NCBI GenBank assembly: GCA_023665275.1
Contig: JAMPEF010000006.1
Coordinates: 1 to 64,000 of the forward strand
From: Alistipes senegalensis
GTDB taxonomy: Bacteria > Bacillota > Clostridia > Oscillospirales > Ruminococcaceae
DNA length: 64,000 bases
Direction of reading: 5' to 3'
Shown here: in pieces, positions 54,601 through 63,954 of the stretch
Position numbering within the stretch: the stretch's first letter is position 1
Layout of the letters: each line of letters starts with the position of its first letter
Translations under genes and position numbers: made by a program
The notes under the pieces: generated by a model
What the model was told of the DNA's origin: nothing
Seen by the model: the letters and a program-made list of their open reading frames with translations, nothing else
Database searches by the model: none

Positions 54601-55380
54601 ATGAAAAATAAGTTAAAACTTTATGGATTCAATAACCTTACAAAATCTTTGAGTTTCAATATATATGATGTATGCTATGCCAAAACTCCTAAGGCACAGC
54701 TTGACTATATAGCATATATAGACAAGGCATACAACTCCGAACGCATAACCGAAATAATGACCACTCTTACAAAAATGATAGGTGCACAGGTTCTTAGTAT
54801 TTCCCGACAGGACTATGACCCACAAGGTGCGTCGGCTACTTTTCTTATTGCCGACGATACCATGATACCGGCAGGCAGTGAAACTATTGCACATCTTGAC
54901 AAAAGCCACGTTACAGTGCATACCTATCCGGAGTATCACCCTGATACGAATATAGCTACTTTCCGTGTGGATATAGATGTTGCCACGTGCGGAAAAATAA
55001 CCCCTCTCACAGCCCTTGACTATCTGATAAATAGTTTTGATTCCGATATAATCACTATGGATTACAGAGTAAGAGGCTTTACCCGTAACGTTTCCGGACA
55101 GAAACTTTTCATTGACCACAATATTACTTCCATACAGGATTATATTAACGATGAAATACTTGAAAGATATGACGCTTTAGACGTAAATGTTTATCAGTCT
55201 AATATATTTCATACCAAAATGCTTATAAAGGAAATTGAATTACAGAATTATCTTTTTAATACAGATGTACGGGAACTCTCACCACGTAACAGACTTGAAA
55301 TAACAAACAGTCTCCGGCGTGAGATGATAGAAATTTTCAGCGGAAGGAATGTTTTTGAAAATGGGACTTTCACAGATTAA
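54601..55380 (+). CDS. speD: S-adenosylmethionine decarboxylase proenzyme
   Basis: The 259-aa pyruvoyl enzyme decarboxylates SAM to give the aminopropyl donor for spermidine synthesis. It is of the longer bacterial class (E. coli-like). The self-cleaving serine is in [15 protein letters not shown] (about residue 105), and [13 protein letters not shown] follows. ATG 54601 follows AGAGGTG. It overlaps the speA-type gene by 20 bases, and speE and speB lie downstream. Confidence 0.92.
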   Translation: MKNKLKLYGFNNLTKSLSFNIYDVCYAKTPKAQLDYIAYIDKAYNSERITEIMTTLTKMIGAQVLSISRQDYDPQGASATFLIADDTMIPAGSETIAHLDKSHVTVHTYPEYHPDTNIATFRVDIDVATCGKITPLTALDYLINSFDSDIITMDYRVRGFTRNVSGQKLFIDHNITSIQDYINDEILERYDALDVNVYQSNIFHTKMLIKEIELQNYLFNTDVRELSPRNRLEITNSLRREMIEIFSGRNVFENGTFTD

Positions 55381-56806
55381 TGCACCTATATACGAGGCTT
55401 TACGAAAATTCAGAAGAATGCGTGTTGTGCCGTTTGACGTCCCGGGGCATAAACGTGGTCGGGGAAATATGGAACTTACCGAATTTTTAGGTGAGGACTG
55501 TATGAATGTTGATGTCAATTCAATGAAACCTCTTGACAATTTATGCCACCCTGTTTCAGTGATAAAAGATGCCGAATTTCTTGCCGCTGAGGCATTCAAT
55601 GCGGAAAATGTATTTTTTATGGTAGGCGGTACAACATCGGCAGTGCAGAGCATGATAATGTATGCCTGTAAGAGTGGTGATAAAATAATCATGCCACGAA
55701 ACGTCCACCGGAGCGCAATAAATGCCCTTATTCTATGTGACGCTATACCGGTATATGTCAATCCTGATGTTAATAAACAACTCGGAATAGCTCTCGGAAT
55801 GTCGGTGGAGCAGGTGGAAAAGGCTATTGAAGAAAATCCCGACGCTAAGGCTATTTTAGTAAATAATCCGACTTATTACGGAATATGTTCAGACCTGAAA
55901 AGAATTACTGAAATTGCACACGCACATGGTATGCTTGTGCTTGTCGACGAGGCACACGGAACACATTTCTATTTCGGGGAGAATTTCCCGATAACTGCCA
56001 TGGAAGCCGGTGCTGATATAGCATCAGTGAGTATGCATAAATCCGGTGGAAGTCTGACACAGAGTTCATTTCTGCTTATGGGAAAGAATATAAATTCCGA
56101 TTATATGCGACAGGTCATAAATCTCACACAAACAACAAGTGCATCATATCTTTTATTGTCAAGCCTTGATATTTCACGTAAGAGGCTTGCACTAAGCGGA
56201 CGTGAAATTTTCGCCGAAACTGTAGAAATGGCAGAGTATGCACGTTCGGAAATAAACTCTATAGGCGGATATTATGCCTACTCAAAAGAACTTATCAACG
56301 GTGACAGTATATATGATTTTGATGTATCGAAACTTTCTGTTTATACGTTGCCGGTGGGACTTGCCGGAATTGAAATTTATGACCTGCTCCGTGATGAATA
56401 TGATATACAAATAGAGTTCGGCGACATAGGAAATATTTTAGCATATATTTCGGTAGGCGACAGAAAACGTGATATCGAGCGTCTTATAAGTGCAATGTCG
56501 GAAATAAAGCGACGTTTCGGAAAATCCGGAGCAGGTATGCTTGCACAGGAATATATAACTCCGATAGTTGCAGAAACTCCCCGAAAGGCTTTCTATGCGG
56601 ACAAAATTTCACTACCGCTAGAAAAATCCGCCGGACACGTATGCAGTGAATTTGTAATGTGCTATCCCCCTGGAATACCGATACTTGCCCCCGGTGAACT
56701 CATCACGGACGAAATAATAGAATATATCCGGTATGCAAAAGATAAAGGCTGTTCTATGACGGGTACGGAAGATATTAACATTGAATACCTGAATGTTATT
56801 GTATAA
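55361..56806 (+). CDS. speA: Orn/Lys/Arg decarboxylase family, probable arginine decarboxylase
   Basis: The 481-aa fold-type I PLP enzyme has [34 protein letters not shown] and the PLP lysine in [10 protein letters not shown]. SpeB (agmatinase) in the operon supports arginine as substrate, though lysine or ornithine cannot be excluded. ATG 55361 follows GGAAGGAA; an in-frame start 12 bases earlier is possible. It lacks the N-terminal flavodoxin-like domain of inducible decarboxylases. Confidence 0.88.
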   Translation: MGLSQINAPIYEALRKFRRMRVVPFDVPGHKRGRGNMELTEFLGEDCMNVDVNSMKPLDNLCHPVSVIKDAEFLAAEAFNAENVFFMVGGTTSAVQSMIMYACKSGDKIIMPRNVHRSAINALILCDAIPVYVNPDVNKQLGIALGMSVEQVEKAIEENPDAKAILVNNPTYYGICSDLKRITEIAHAHGMLVLVDEAHGTHFYFGENFPITAMEAGADIASVSMHKSGGSLTQSSFLLMGKNINSDYMRQVINLTQTTSASYLLLSSLDISRKRLALSGREIFAETVEMAEYARSEINSIGGYYAYSKELINGDSIYDFDVSKLSVYTLPVGLAGIEIYDLLRDEYDIQIEFGDIGNILAYISVGDRKRDIERLISAMSEIKRRFGKSGAGMLAQEYITPIVAETPRKAFYADKISLPLEKSAGHVCSEFVMCYPPGIPILAPGELITDEIIEYIRYAKDKGCSMTGTEDINIEYLNVIV

Positions 56807-56817
56807 GGAGAATTTTG

Positions 56818-57318
56818 ATGAAAATACTTAAAATTATTGCATATTTATATATGATACTGTTGCCTAATTTCCTGTTAAAGACTTTTGGTATGCTTGCGAA
56901 AGTGAAAATTTTTTCGTTAATAATGATGTTTCTGGTACTGGCTGTACTGGGACTTATTGCAGGAATAGTTATAAATGTTTCCGCCATGAATTCGGACAGC
57001 AGTAAAGGCTTTTCTGTCATTAACCTAATTGTTAAACTATGGTATTCCTGTATTCATGTTACAATGCTTTTGTTTTCACTCGGAATGCTTGCAACGCTTA
57101 TTTTTGCACTCGGTAGCGGTATACCAATTGTTTTAAGTATTATATTGCTTGTTTTCAGCGGACTTTGCAATATCGGCAACTGTATAAATCTTTACCGGAA
57201 TGAAAAATGTAGTCTTTCTAAAACTATAATTTTAAGTATAATGGGCTTTATATACGGACTGGACATCATAGGGGCAGTAATACAGCTTATAACCTCTTTC
57301 AGAAAGGAAAGTATATGA
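56818..57318 (+). CDS. Membrane protein of unknown function
   Basis: The 166-aa protein has four hydrophobic segments (about 5-27, 33-57, 75-100, 105-125 and a fifth near 140-160). It has no recognised motif. ATG 56818 follows AAGGAG. It overlaps the next gene by 4 bases (ATGA). It lies inside the polyamine operon, and might be a transport or stress protein, but this is only position. Confidence 0.65.
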   Translation: MKILKIIAYLYMILLPNFLLKTFGMLAKVKIFSLIMMFLVLAVLGLIAGIVINVSAMNSDSSKGFSVINLIVKLWYSCIHVTMLLFSLGMLATLIFALGSGIPIVLSIILLVFSGLCNIGNCINLYRNEKCSLSKTIILSIMGFIYGLDIIGAVIQLITSFRKESI

Positions 57319-57731
57319 AAAAATCGGATTTTTATTTTATACTGCTTGTTTTGCTTGATATTGTTTCAATAGTAGTTGCAGACGGAAGTATTATCGAAAT
57401 CAAGGGCATTATTGCATATTTTATATTTGCGTTGTCGGTTGTGATTAATGTAATTTCAGCAAGAAAGTATAAAAGAATTTTTCAGAAAATAATATTATCC
57501 ATGATGATTTTTGCTTACATCATGACTGGGGCAGTTTTCCTTATACGTCAGGACAACAGAATAGTCAGTCAGAATAAAGACGGCAGATATATTTATATAA
57601 CCTATGAAATAAATCCCGGAGCTATTGGACATCTTTCATATATGGACAATGTTTATTATAGTCTGATTGATACTGATTTGCTCACCGTGCGTATCGTGAA
57701 AAGCACAAAGCATTACAGGTACAGAGGATAA
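57315..57731 (+). CDS. Small membrane protein of unknown function
   Basis: The 138-aa protein has three hydrophobic segments in the first 80 residues and a hydrophilic tail (YEINPGAIGHLSYMDN). Start overlaps the stop of the previous membrane protein. No family recognised. Confidence 0.65.
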   Translation: MKKSDFYFILLVLLDIVSIVVADGSIIEIKGIIAYFIFALSVVINVISARKYKRIFQKIILSMMIFAYIMTGAVFLIRQDNRIVSQNKDGRYIYITYEINPGAIGHLSYMDNVYYSLIDTDLLTVRIVKSTKHYRYRG

Positions 57732-57742
57732 AAGGAGGAGTT

Positions 57743-58192
57743 ATGACAGCAAAAAGAAAAAACAATCCCATAATAACAGGCGTTATTTTTGTGATTATTT
57801 CGGCAGTAACTATTTTCATGGGTACATGGCTTACGATAAATTTAAAGGAACACAAGCAAAGATGTACTGAATCAGTGACGGCGGAAATCGTGGAAAATAT
57901 TACTGTAAGGTCACGGAAAAAAACAAAACACGGTCACCGGACTGTTACAACATACAGACCAGTTTTCAGTTTTGAGTACGACGGAAATAATTACAGGATT
58001 GAGAGTAGTTCTTCACATAAGCCGGCACTTTTCGACGTGGGAGAACATACGGAAATTAAAATAAATCCGGACGCTCCCGATGAAATTTACGTACCTGCCG
58101 ACAAGTTTTCGGATTACGCCGGTATAATATTTGTTGCAGTGGGTGTGATTTTTTTTGCTGTCGGAATATTAGTAATAGTAAAGTCTCACTGA
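57743..58192 (+). CDS. DUF3592-type membrane protein
   Basis: The 149-aa protein has two membrane helices (about 10-32 and 125-147) flanking a beta-rich extracytoplasmic region. The region contains TTYRPVFSFEYDGNNY and INPDAPDEIYV, typical of DUF3592. Function unknown. RBS AAAGGAGG precedes it. Confidence 0.75.
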   Translation: MTAKRKNNPIITGVIFVIISAVTIFMGTWLTINLKEHKQRCTESVTAEIVENITVRSRKKTKHGHRTVTTYRPVFSFEYDGNNYRIESSSSHKPALFDVGEHTEIKINPDAPDEIYVPADKFSDYAGIIFVAVGVIFFAVGILVIVKSH

Positions 58193-58205
58193 TAGGAGTA
58201 TGACA

Positions 58206-59075
58206 ATGGACGAAAAAATAGTTTCCGTGAAAATCGAAAAACTTGGCGTATTGAATGGTCGTGACTGCATATACATTGATACGGTGACTCAGGACGATAT
58301 GGATAATCTGATTTTTAAAGGCGAAATAAATGGATGGCTTGCTGAAAAAATAAAAACTGACAAATTTATTCCCTATAAACTTACTTTTAAAAGAATTATA
58401 GCTTATTTTTCGTGCGAACTTGATACTTACGAAAATATAGATAATTTTGCACATCTTGATTACAGTTGTTTCAATATTGTTGAAAACAGTAAATGGCTTG
58501 AAAATTTTCCGGTACGAATGGACTTTGACAAATCAATCTATAAACATTATCAGATTTTTACATATGATTTTGTTTACAATATTATTGCAGTTGACTTTGA
58601 TTTTTCCGTCAGCGGTCTTTGGAATATTCGCAAGGCTCAGTTGGAAGATTTGCAGGTTATTACAGATGTAGTACATAGAACTACAAACGAAATCTACCCG
58701 AAATATTATCCACAAGGTGCTGTTGAATTTTTTCTGAACTATCACAATGAAAACTCTATACGGCAAGACATCACCGACAATAATGTTTATCTTTTGGAAG
58801 ACGATAATAAATTTATAGGAACAGTTACGGTAAACGACAATGAAATAAACCGTCTGTATGTACTTCCGAAGTATCAGGGAAAAGGTTATGGTGGATTTTT
58901 GCTTGAATATGCTGAAAAGATTGTCCTTAAAAGTCATGACGAAATAATTTTGTCTTCTTCTTTTCCTGCAAAAGCAATGTATCTTAAAAGAGGTTACAAA
59001 GAGTATAAATATGAAATATTTGATACAAAAAACGGTGATTTTCTATGTTGTGACATAATGAAAAAAAATATATAG
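58206..59075 (+). CDS. GNAT acetyltransferase with N-terminal extension
   Basis: The 289-aa protein has an unassigned N-terminal half (about 1-135) and a GNAT domain (about 140-285), with NRLYVLPKYQGKGYGGFLLEYAE as motif A. It sits just before speE, so a polyamine acetyltransferase role is possible but unproven. ATG 58206 is used, seven bases after AGGAG; ATG 58200 is too close. Confidence 0.8.
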   Translation: MDEKIVSVKIEKLGVLNGRDCIYIDTVTQDDMDNLIFKGEINGWLAEKIKTDKFIPYKLTFKRIIAYFSCELDTYENIDNFAHLDYSCFNIVENSKWLENFPVRMDFDKSIYKHYQIFTYDFVYNIIAVDFDFSVSGLWNIRKAQLEDLQVITDVVHRTTNEIYPKYYPQGAVEFFLNYHNENSIRQDITDNNVYLLEDDNKFIGTVTVNDNEINRLYVLPKYQGKGYGGFLLEYAEKIVLKSHDEIILSSSFPAKAMYLKRGYKEYKYEIFDTKNGDFLCCDIMKKNI

Positions 59076-59088
59076 GAGGGATTTTTTT

Positions 59089-59940
59089 ATGGAACTATGG
59101 TTTACGGAGAAACACACTCCGGAAGTTGAATTTTCGATAAAGGTTGACAGGCAGCTTTACAGCGGGAAAAGCGAATTTCAGAGAATTGATATTTTTGATT
59201 CAAAGGAGTTCGGACGGTTTCTTACCCTTGACGGCTATATGATGCTTACTGAAAAAGACGAATTTATATATCATGAAATGATAACACACGTACCTATGGC
59301 GGTACACCCGAATCCGAAAAATATTCTTGTAATCGGAGCAGGGGACGGTGGTGTTATACGAGAGCTTACTCGTTATGAATGTGTTGAAAATATAGAACTT
59401 GTCGAAATTGACGAGTTAGTAGTTGAGGTAAGTAAAAAATATCTTCCGTCAACTGCCTGTCGTTTTGATGATAAAAGGGTGCATATTTTCTATGAAGACG
59501 GTGTTAAATTCATACGTCGGTGTGAGAATAAATATGATGTCATAATAGTTGATTCTACTGACCCTTTCGGTGTCGGTGAGGGACTTTTTACTAAAGAATT
59601 TTACGGAAGTTGTTTCAAGGCACTGCATGACGATGGAATTATGGTCAATCAGCATGAAAGTCCTTTCTATGACGAGGACGCTATAGCTATGCAGAGGTCG
59701 CATAAACGTATAACTGAAAGTTTCCCGATAAGTAAAGTTTATCAGGCACATATACCTACTTATCCGTCTGGACACTGGCTTTTCGGTTTTGCTTCAAAAA
59801 AATATCACCCCGTCCATGACCTGAATCAATCGGCATGGAATTTGCTTGGACTGAAAACGAAATATTATAATACAAGGCTTCACGCCGGAGCATTTGCATT
59901 GCCTAATTATGTAGAGGAGTTATTAAAAGATGTTGAATAA
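59089..59940 (+). CDS. speE: Spermidine synthase (polyamine aminopropyltransferase)
   Basis: The 283-aa enzyme transfers the aminopropyl group of decarboxylated SAM to putrescine. Signatures are LFLTLDGYMMLTEKDEF-type FLTLDGYMM, NILVIGAGDGGVIREL, ELVEIDELV, and the DSTDPFGVGEGLF catalytic loop. RBS TAGGAGG. It overlaps speB by 11 bases. Confidence 0.95.
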   Translation: MELWFTEKHTPEVEFSIKVDRQLYSGKSEFQRIDIFDSKEFGRFLTLDGYMMLTEKDEFIYHEMITHVPMAVHPNPKNILVIGAGDGGVIRELTRYECVENIELVEIDELVVEVSKKYLPSTACRFDDKRVHIFYEDGVKFIRRCENKYDVIIVDSTDPFGVGEGLFTKEFYGSCFKALHDDGIMVNQHESPFYDEDAIAMQRSHKRITESFPISKVYQAHIPTYPSGHWLFGFASKKYHPVHDLNQSAWNLLGLKTKYYNTRLHAGAFALPNYVEELLKDVE

Positions 59941-60781
59941 AAATATACAGACTTTCATAGCCTGTGACTGTGAATACGAAAACGCCAAAATAGTTCTTTT
60001 CGGAGCAGGTTACGACGGTACAACAAGTTTCCGTGCAGGTACACGTTTTGCACCATCGGCGATAAGAAATGAAAGTTTCGGGATAGAAACTTACAGTCCG
60101 TATCAAGACAAGGATATGACCGACTATTTCTATTTTGATAGTGGTGATTTAGAACTTCCATTCGGAAATCCGGAGCAGGTACTTGACGATATAAAAGAAC
60201 GTTCCGGCGTTATTCTTGCGGACGGAAAAATTCCGTTCATGATTGGCGGTGAACATCTTGTCACGCTTGGACAGGTCAGGGCAGTGAGCGAAAAATACAA
60301 GGATTTATATATTATTCATTTTGATGCACACGCTGATTTACGTGATGATTACTTAGGTCAGAAACTTTCACACGCCTGTGTAATCAGAAGATGTCACCAA
60401 ATTGTCGGCGACGGTCATATATTCCAGTTCGGAATAAGAAGCGGTGACAGGGAAGAGTTTATTTTTGCAGAAAAACATACTTCTATGAACAAATTCAATT
60501 TTAAAAATCTGGAAAAGACAATTGAATTTCTTAAAGGAAAATCAGTTTATCTTACGGTTGATTTGGACGTTTTAGACCCATCAGTTTTTGCCGGAACGGG
60601 TACGCCGGAAGCGGAGGGCGTTTCATTCGGAGAACTCCGCAAGGCATTGACGCTTGTATGCCATGAATTGAATATAGTCGGCTGTGATGTCAATGAACTA
60701 AGTCCGCCATATGACCAGTCGGGTGTATCAACGGCTGTTGCGTGCAAGATTATAAGGGAAATGCTTTTAGCAATCGTTTAA
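59930..60781 (+). CDS. speB: Agmatinase
   Basis: The 283-aa ureohydrolase cleaves agmatine to putrescine and urea. Binuclear Mn ligands are seen in GGEHLVT, HFDAHADLRDDY and DLDVLDPSVFAG. It links the arginine decarboxylase upstream to the spermidine synthase. It overlaps speE, so translation is coupled. Confidence 0.93.
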   Translation: MLNKNIQTFIACDCEYENAKIVLFGAGYDGTTSFRAGTRFAPSAIRNESFGIETYSPYQDKDMTDYFYFDSGDLELPFGNPEQVLDDIKERSGVILADGKIPFMIGGEHLVTLGQVRAVSEKYKDLYIIHFDAHADLRDDYLGQKLSHACVIRRCHQIVGDGHIFQFGIRSGDREEFIFAEKHTSMNKFNFKNLEKTIEFLKGKSVYLTVDLDVLDPSVFAGTGTPEAEGVSFGELRKALTLVCHELNIVGCDVNELSPPYDQSGVSTAVACKIIREMLLAIV

Positions 60782-60800
60782 AGAAAGGAGAAAAATTACT

Positions 60801-61352
60801 ATGGAACATGATATAAATTTAAATATTCATTACTCTGCTCCTGAAGAATTGTGGGTGAAAATAGATAATATATTCAGCAATATGCCATACTGGGATGAGA
60901 AAGAAAATTGTTGGCGTGGCGATGGGATAGATTTATATGCATCTATTGAACCAAGCGGAATACAGATAGCAGGCACAATGCCGGAAAATATCTGGAATGA
61001 GTGGTATGATACTCTTAAAAAAGAATTGACAGAAGCACTTGGTTATGATATCGGAGAACCTGAGGACGGATTTGACTTCAAGTATTGGAAACCATTTGAA
61101 AAAATGTATTCCGATATTAAAAGTATTGATAATAAATTCATTGTTTTTAATGACAATTCAATGTTTGACTGGGAAGATTTTGATACCATAGAGCGTAATA
61201 TTTCGGTTGAATTTCCTTGTTTTATATTTAAATCTGAATATATAGAACTTCGGATATATTTTGACGGAGTTTCAAAAAGAAAGAATAAACAGGATTTTAA
61301 TAATTTCAATGCAAAAATCAAATCTCTTGGATTAAAACATCTGAAAGATTAA
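60801..61352 (+). CDS. Protein of unknown function in polyamine operon
   Basis: The 183-aa acidic protein has no signal or TM segment. Trp- and Asp-rich segments (FSNMPYWDEKENCWRGDG, NIWNEWYDTLKKEL) recur, as in many small immunity-type or hypothetical proteins. RBS AAAGGAG. It lies 19 bases after speB and 28 before the carboxynorspermidine dehydrogenase. Confidence 0.65.
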   Translation: MEHDINLNIHYSAPEELWVKIDNIFSNMPYWDEKENCWRGDGIDLYASIEPSGIQIAGTMPENIWNEWYDTLKKELTEALGYDIGEPEDGFDFKYWKPFEKMYSDIKSIDNKFIVFNDNSMFDWEDFDTIERNISVEFPCFIFKSEYIELRIYFDGVSKRKNKQDFNNFNAKIKSLGLKHLKD

Positions 61353-61380
61353 AAAATTTATATAAAGGAGTAATTTAAAA

Positions 61381-62583
61381 ATGGGTAAATGTATGATTAT
61401 AGGTTGTGGCGGAGTTGCTTCCGTTGCTATTCATAAGTGCTGTCAGAACAGCGAGGTATTTGAGGGCATTATGATTGCAAGCCGGACTAAGTCCAAATGC
61501 GACGCACTCAGGGACAAGCTCCAGCCGACTACAAAGACGGTCATTGAGACCGCACAGGTCAACGCCGATAACGTCGACGAACTCGTGACGCTTATAAATT
61601 CCTATAAGCCCGATGTTGTGCTTAACCTTGCACTTCCGTATCAGGATTTAACTATCATGGACGCTTGTCTTGCAACAAAGACCCACTATGTCGACACCGC
61701 AAATTATGAACCACTCGACACCGCTAAATTTGAGTATAAATGGCAGTGGGCATACCGTGAGAGGTTCGAGCAGGCTGGAATAACGGCACTTCTTGGCAGT
61801 GGTTTTGACCCTGGTGTTACGGGTGTATTTTCGGCATATGCCATGAAACACGAATTTGACGAGATAAATTACATTGATATTCTCGACTGCAACGGTGGTG
61901 ACCATGGTTATCCGTTTGCGACGAATTTCAATCCTGAAATAAATATCCGTGAAGTATCCGCAAAAGGAAGCTATATCGAAAACGGCGAGTGGGTCGAGAC
62001 CGAACCTATGGAAATTAAACGTGTTTATAATTTCAAGGGTGTAGGTAAAAAGGATATGTATTTACTGCATCATGAAGAACTTGAATCCCTTGCACTGAAT
62101 ATCAAAGGGATAAAAAGAATACGTTTCTTTATGACTTTCGGACAGAGTTATTTAACACACCTGAAATGTCTTGAAAACGTCGGCATGACATCTATTGAAC
62201 CGATTATTTACGAGGGTAGGGAAATAGTTCCGTTGCAGTTCCTGAAAGCCGTACTCCCTGATCCTGCCACACTGGGTGCAAGAACAGTAGGTAAAACAAA
62301 CATTGGTTGTATTTTCCGTGGCAAGAAAGACGGCAAGGAAAAAACATATTATCTATATAATATATGCGACCATCAGGAGTGCTACAGGGAAGTCGGCTCA
62401 CAGGCTATCTCCTATACGACGGGTGTTCCGGCTATGATAGGTGCTATGATGATTATGACAGGTCAATGGAATAAAGCCGGTGTCTACAATATAGAAGAGT
62501 TTGACCCCGACCCGTTTATGGACGCTCTCAACAAGTGGGGTTTGCCGTGGGAAGAGGATTTCAACCCCGTTCTTGTTGACTAA
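61381..62583 (+). CDS. Carboxynorspermidine/carboxyspermidine dehydrogenase (saccharopine dehydrogenase family)
   Basis: The 400-aa protein resembles bacterial Lys1/CASDH. It has an N-terminal NAD(P)-binding IIGCGGVASVAIHKC, ASRTKSKC, NLALPYQD, DTANYEP and GSGFDPGVTGVF. It would reduce the Schiff base of aspartate-semialdehyde with putrescine or diaminopropane to carboxyspermidine or carboxynorspermidine. The partner decarboxylase nspC begins at 63955. RBS AAAGGAG. Confidence 0.9.
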   Translation: MGKCMIIGCGGVASVAIHKCCQNSEVFEGIMIASRTKSKCDALRDKLQPTTKTVIETAQVNADNVDELVTLINSYKPDVVLNLALPYQDLTIMDACLATKTHYVDTANYEPLDTAKFEYKWQWAYRERFEQAGITALLGSGFDPGVTGVFSAYAMKHEFDEINYIDILDCNGGDHGYPFATNFNPEINIREVSAKGSYIENGEWVETEPMEIKRVYNFKGVGKKDMYLLHHEELESLALNIKGIKRIRFFMTFGQSYLTHLKCLENVGMTSIEPIIYEGREIVPLQFLKAVLPDPATLGARTVGKTNIGCIFRGKKDGKEKTYYLYNICDHQECYREVGSQAISYTTGVPAMIGAMMIMTGQWNKAGVYNIEEFDPDPFMDALNKWGLPWEEDFNPVLVD

Positions 62584-63092
62584 TGATTATAGGTAATCCA
62601 CATTGCTTTGCAGTAATTTTTGATGTTGTAGAGAGTTGGAACGCCGACAAAACTTTTCAGAACGGGATATTATTTCTTGCAATTAATTCTGAAATTTTCC
62701 CGAAAGAAATCCAGTCGGCGACGCTCTCCGCTGAATTTTCAAAATTAACAGAGTCTTTGAAAAATATTCCGGTTGACGAAAAAATATTCAGTATGCCGAA
62801 ACATAAGGCTTACAGTGAAATATATAACAGAGTTTTTCCGGAAGACTGGAATATTAATAATGACTATCATTATATGATTTCAACGCCCTCATTTTCGGAT
62901 AACGATTATCTGGTTTTTGCGGTAAGCAGTGGCGAAAAAGTCCGTATACTTGCCGGAAAACCGGATTACTGCAAAGAAGAATCAATACATATTTTAGAGG
63001 GTGCGGAAATTACTGAAACATTCATTGATATATCCGACCTGAATAAGATAACAGATAAATTATCCAATATTGATATAAGGAGAGATTTATAA
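62583..63092 (+). CDS. Possible Imm42-like immunity protein
   Basis: The 169-aa protein starts IIGNPHCFAVIFDVVESWN and has GILFLAINSEIFPKEI, a pattern reminiscent of immunity protein family Imm42. The assignment is tentative. It starts in the stop codon of CASDH (TAATG) and its own stop overlaps the next start. No toxin gene is seen. Confidence 0.55.
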   Translation: MIIGNPHCFAVIFDVVESWNADKTFQNGILFLAINSEIFPKEIQSATLSAEFSKLTESLKNIPVDEKIFSMPKHKAYSEIYNRVFPEDWNINNDYHYMISTPSFSDNDYLVFAVSSGEKVRILAGKPDYCKEESIHILEGAEITETFIDISDLNKITDKLSNIDIRRDL

Positions 63093-63712
63093 TGCTTTTT
63101 GTACAGGAGATAGACATATGGTACAGAAAAGATGTCCGCTATCCTGAATATGCGAATATCCGTAATGCTATGAAGTTCGTTCCAATAAAGACAGATAATG
63201 TAAATCCTGATTGTGATGTATTCTATCAGTATTCAGCACTTAAACAGTCTCCGGACGGCATTAATCCGTGGAGAGAGGAGTATAAAAAATTCAATCAGGA
63301 AATTTTTACAGCCGGCAGTCGTGACCGTATGCAGAATTATAGAAACCTTATACATAATATACGCATATTCAGAGAGGACGGAAATTATAAAATAATGTTC
63401 TGTGATGACCACTTTTATGACCGTTGTAATATATCTAAACGCCGTGGACATAATGAGGGCTACTGGGATAATAATTCGCCGTTCAGCTATACGGACGTTG
63501 TAAATCAGACGGCTTTTATTCTCACGCCTGATACATACGGAAGAATTTTGTATAATGACAGAATAGTTATGCATCATTCGGAAATATGGTATTACCGCAT
63601 TCATACACTTAATTTCATAAGCTGTGACAAAAATAAATTCAGGGAAAAGATGTTTTACAGAAAAGTTCCGGACTATGAATACAAAAATATGCAGTATCTT
63701 AGATACTGCTGA
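63092..63712 (+). CDS. Protein of unknown function
   Basis: The 206-aa protein is Tyr/Asn/Asp/Arg-rich, with no motif I recognise. It starts on the last base of the previous gene's stop (TAATG), so translation is coupled. It shows RDRMQNYRNLIHNIRIF and several Tyr-Trp pairs. It could be a partner of the preceding Imm42-like protein. Confidence 0.6.
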   Translation: MLFVQEIDIWYRKDVRYPEYANIRNAMKFVPIKTDNVNPDCDVFYQYSALKQSPDGINPWREEYKKFNQEIFTAGSRDRMQNYRNLIHNIRIFREDGNYKIMFCDDHFYDRCNISKRRGHNEGYWDNNSPFSYTDVVNQTAFILTPDTYGRILYNDRIVMHHSEIWYYRIHTLNFISCDKNKFREKMFYRKVPDYEYKNMQYLRYC

Positions 63713-63724
63713 GGAGGTTTTTTA

Positions 63725-63946
63725 ATGAAGATTGAAGAGGCATTACAGCGTTTTACAGAAGATAATGAAAAATATGATATATATTTTGCAACTGGTGATG
63801 TAATTTGCGTGACAATTCTTGAAATCGGCAATGGTTTTATCCGCATTGACGACGGTTACTCTGAAAGCATTGTCAACATTGACTATATAATGCGTGTACG
63901 TGCTTTACCGCAAAAGAAAAAAGACAAGAAAAAATCTATATTCTGA
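63725..63946 (+). CDS. Small basic-tailed protein
   Basis: The 73-aa protein has a beta-rich core (YDIYFATGDVICVTILEIG, IVNIDYIMRVR) and a Lys-rich tail (PQKKKDKKKS). It looks like a small barrel (Sm-like) but is not assignable. RBS GAGGAGG precedes the ATG. Confidence 0.65.
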   Translation: MKIEEALQRFTEDNEKYDIYFATGDVICVTILEIGNGFIRIDDGYSESIVNIDYIMRVRALPQKKKDKKKSIF

Positions 63947-63954
63947 GGTGAAAT

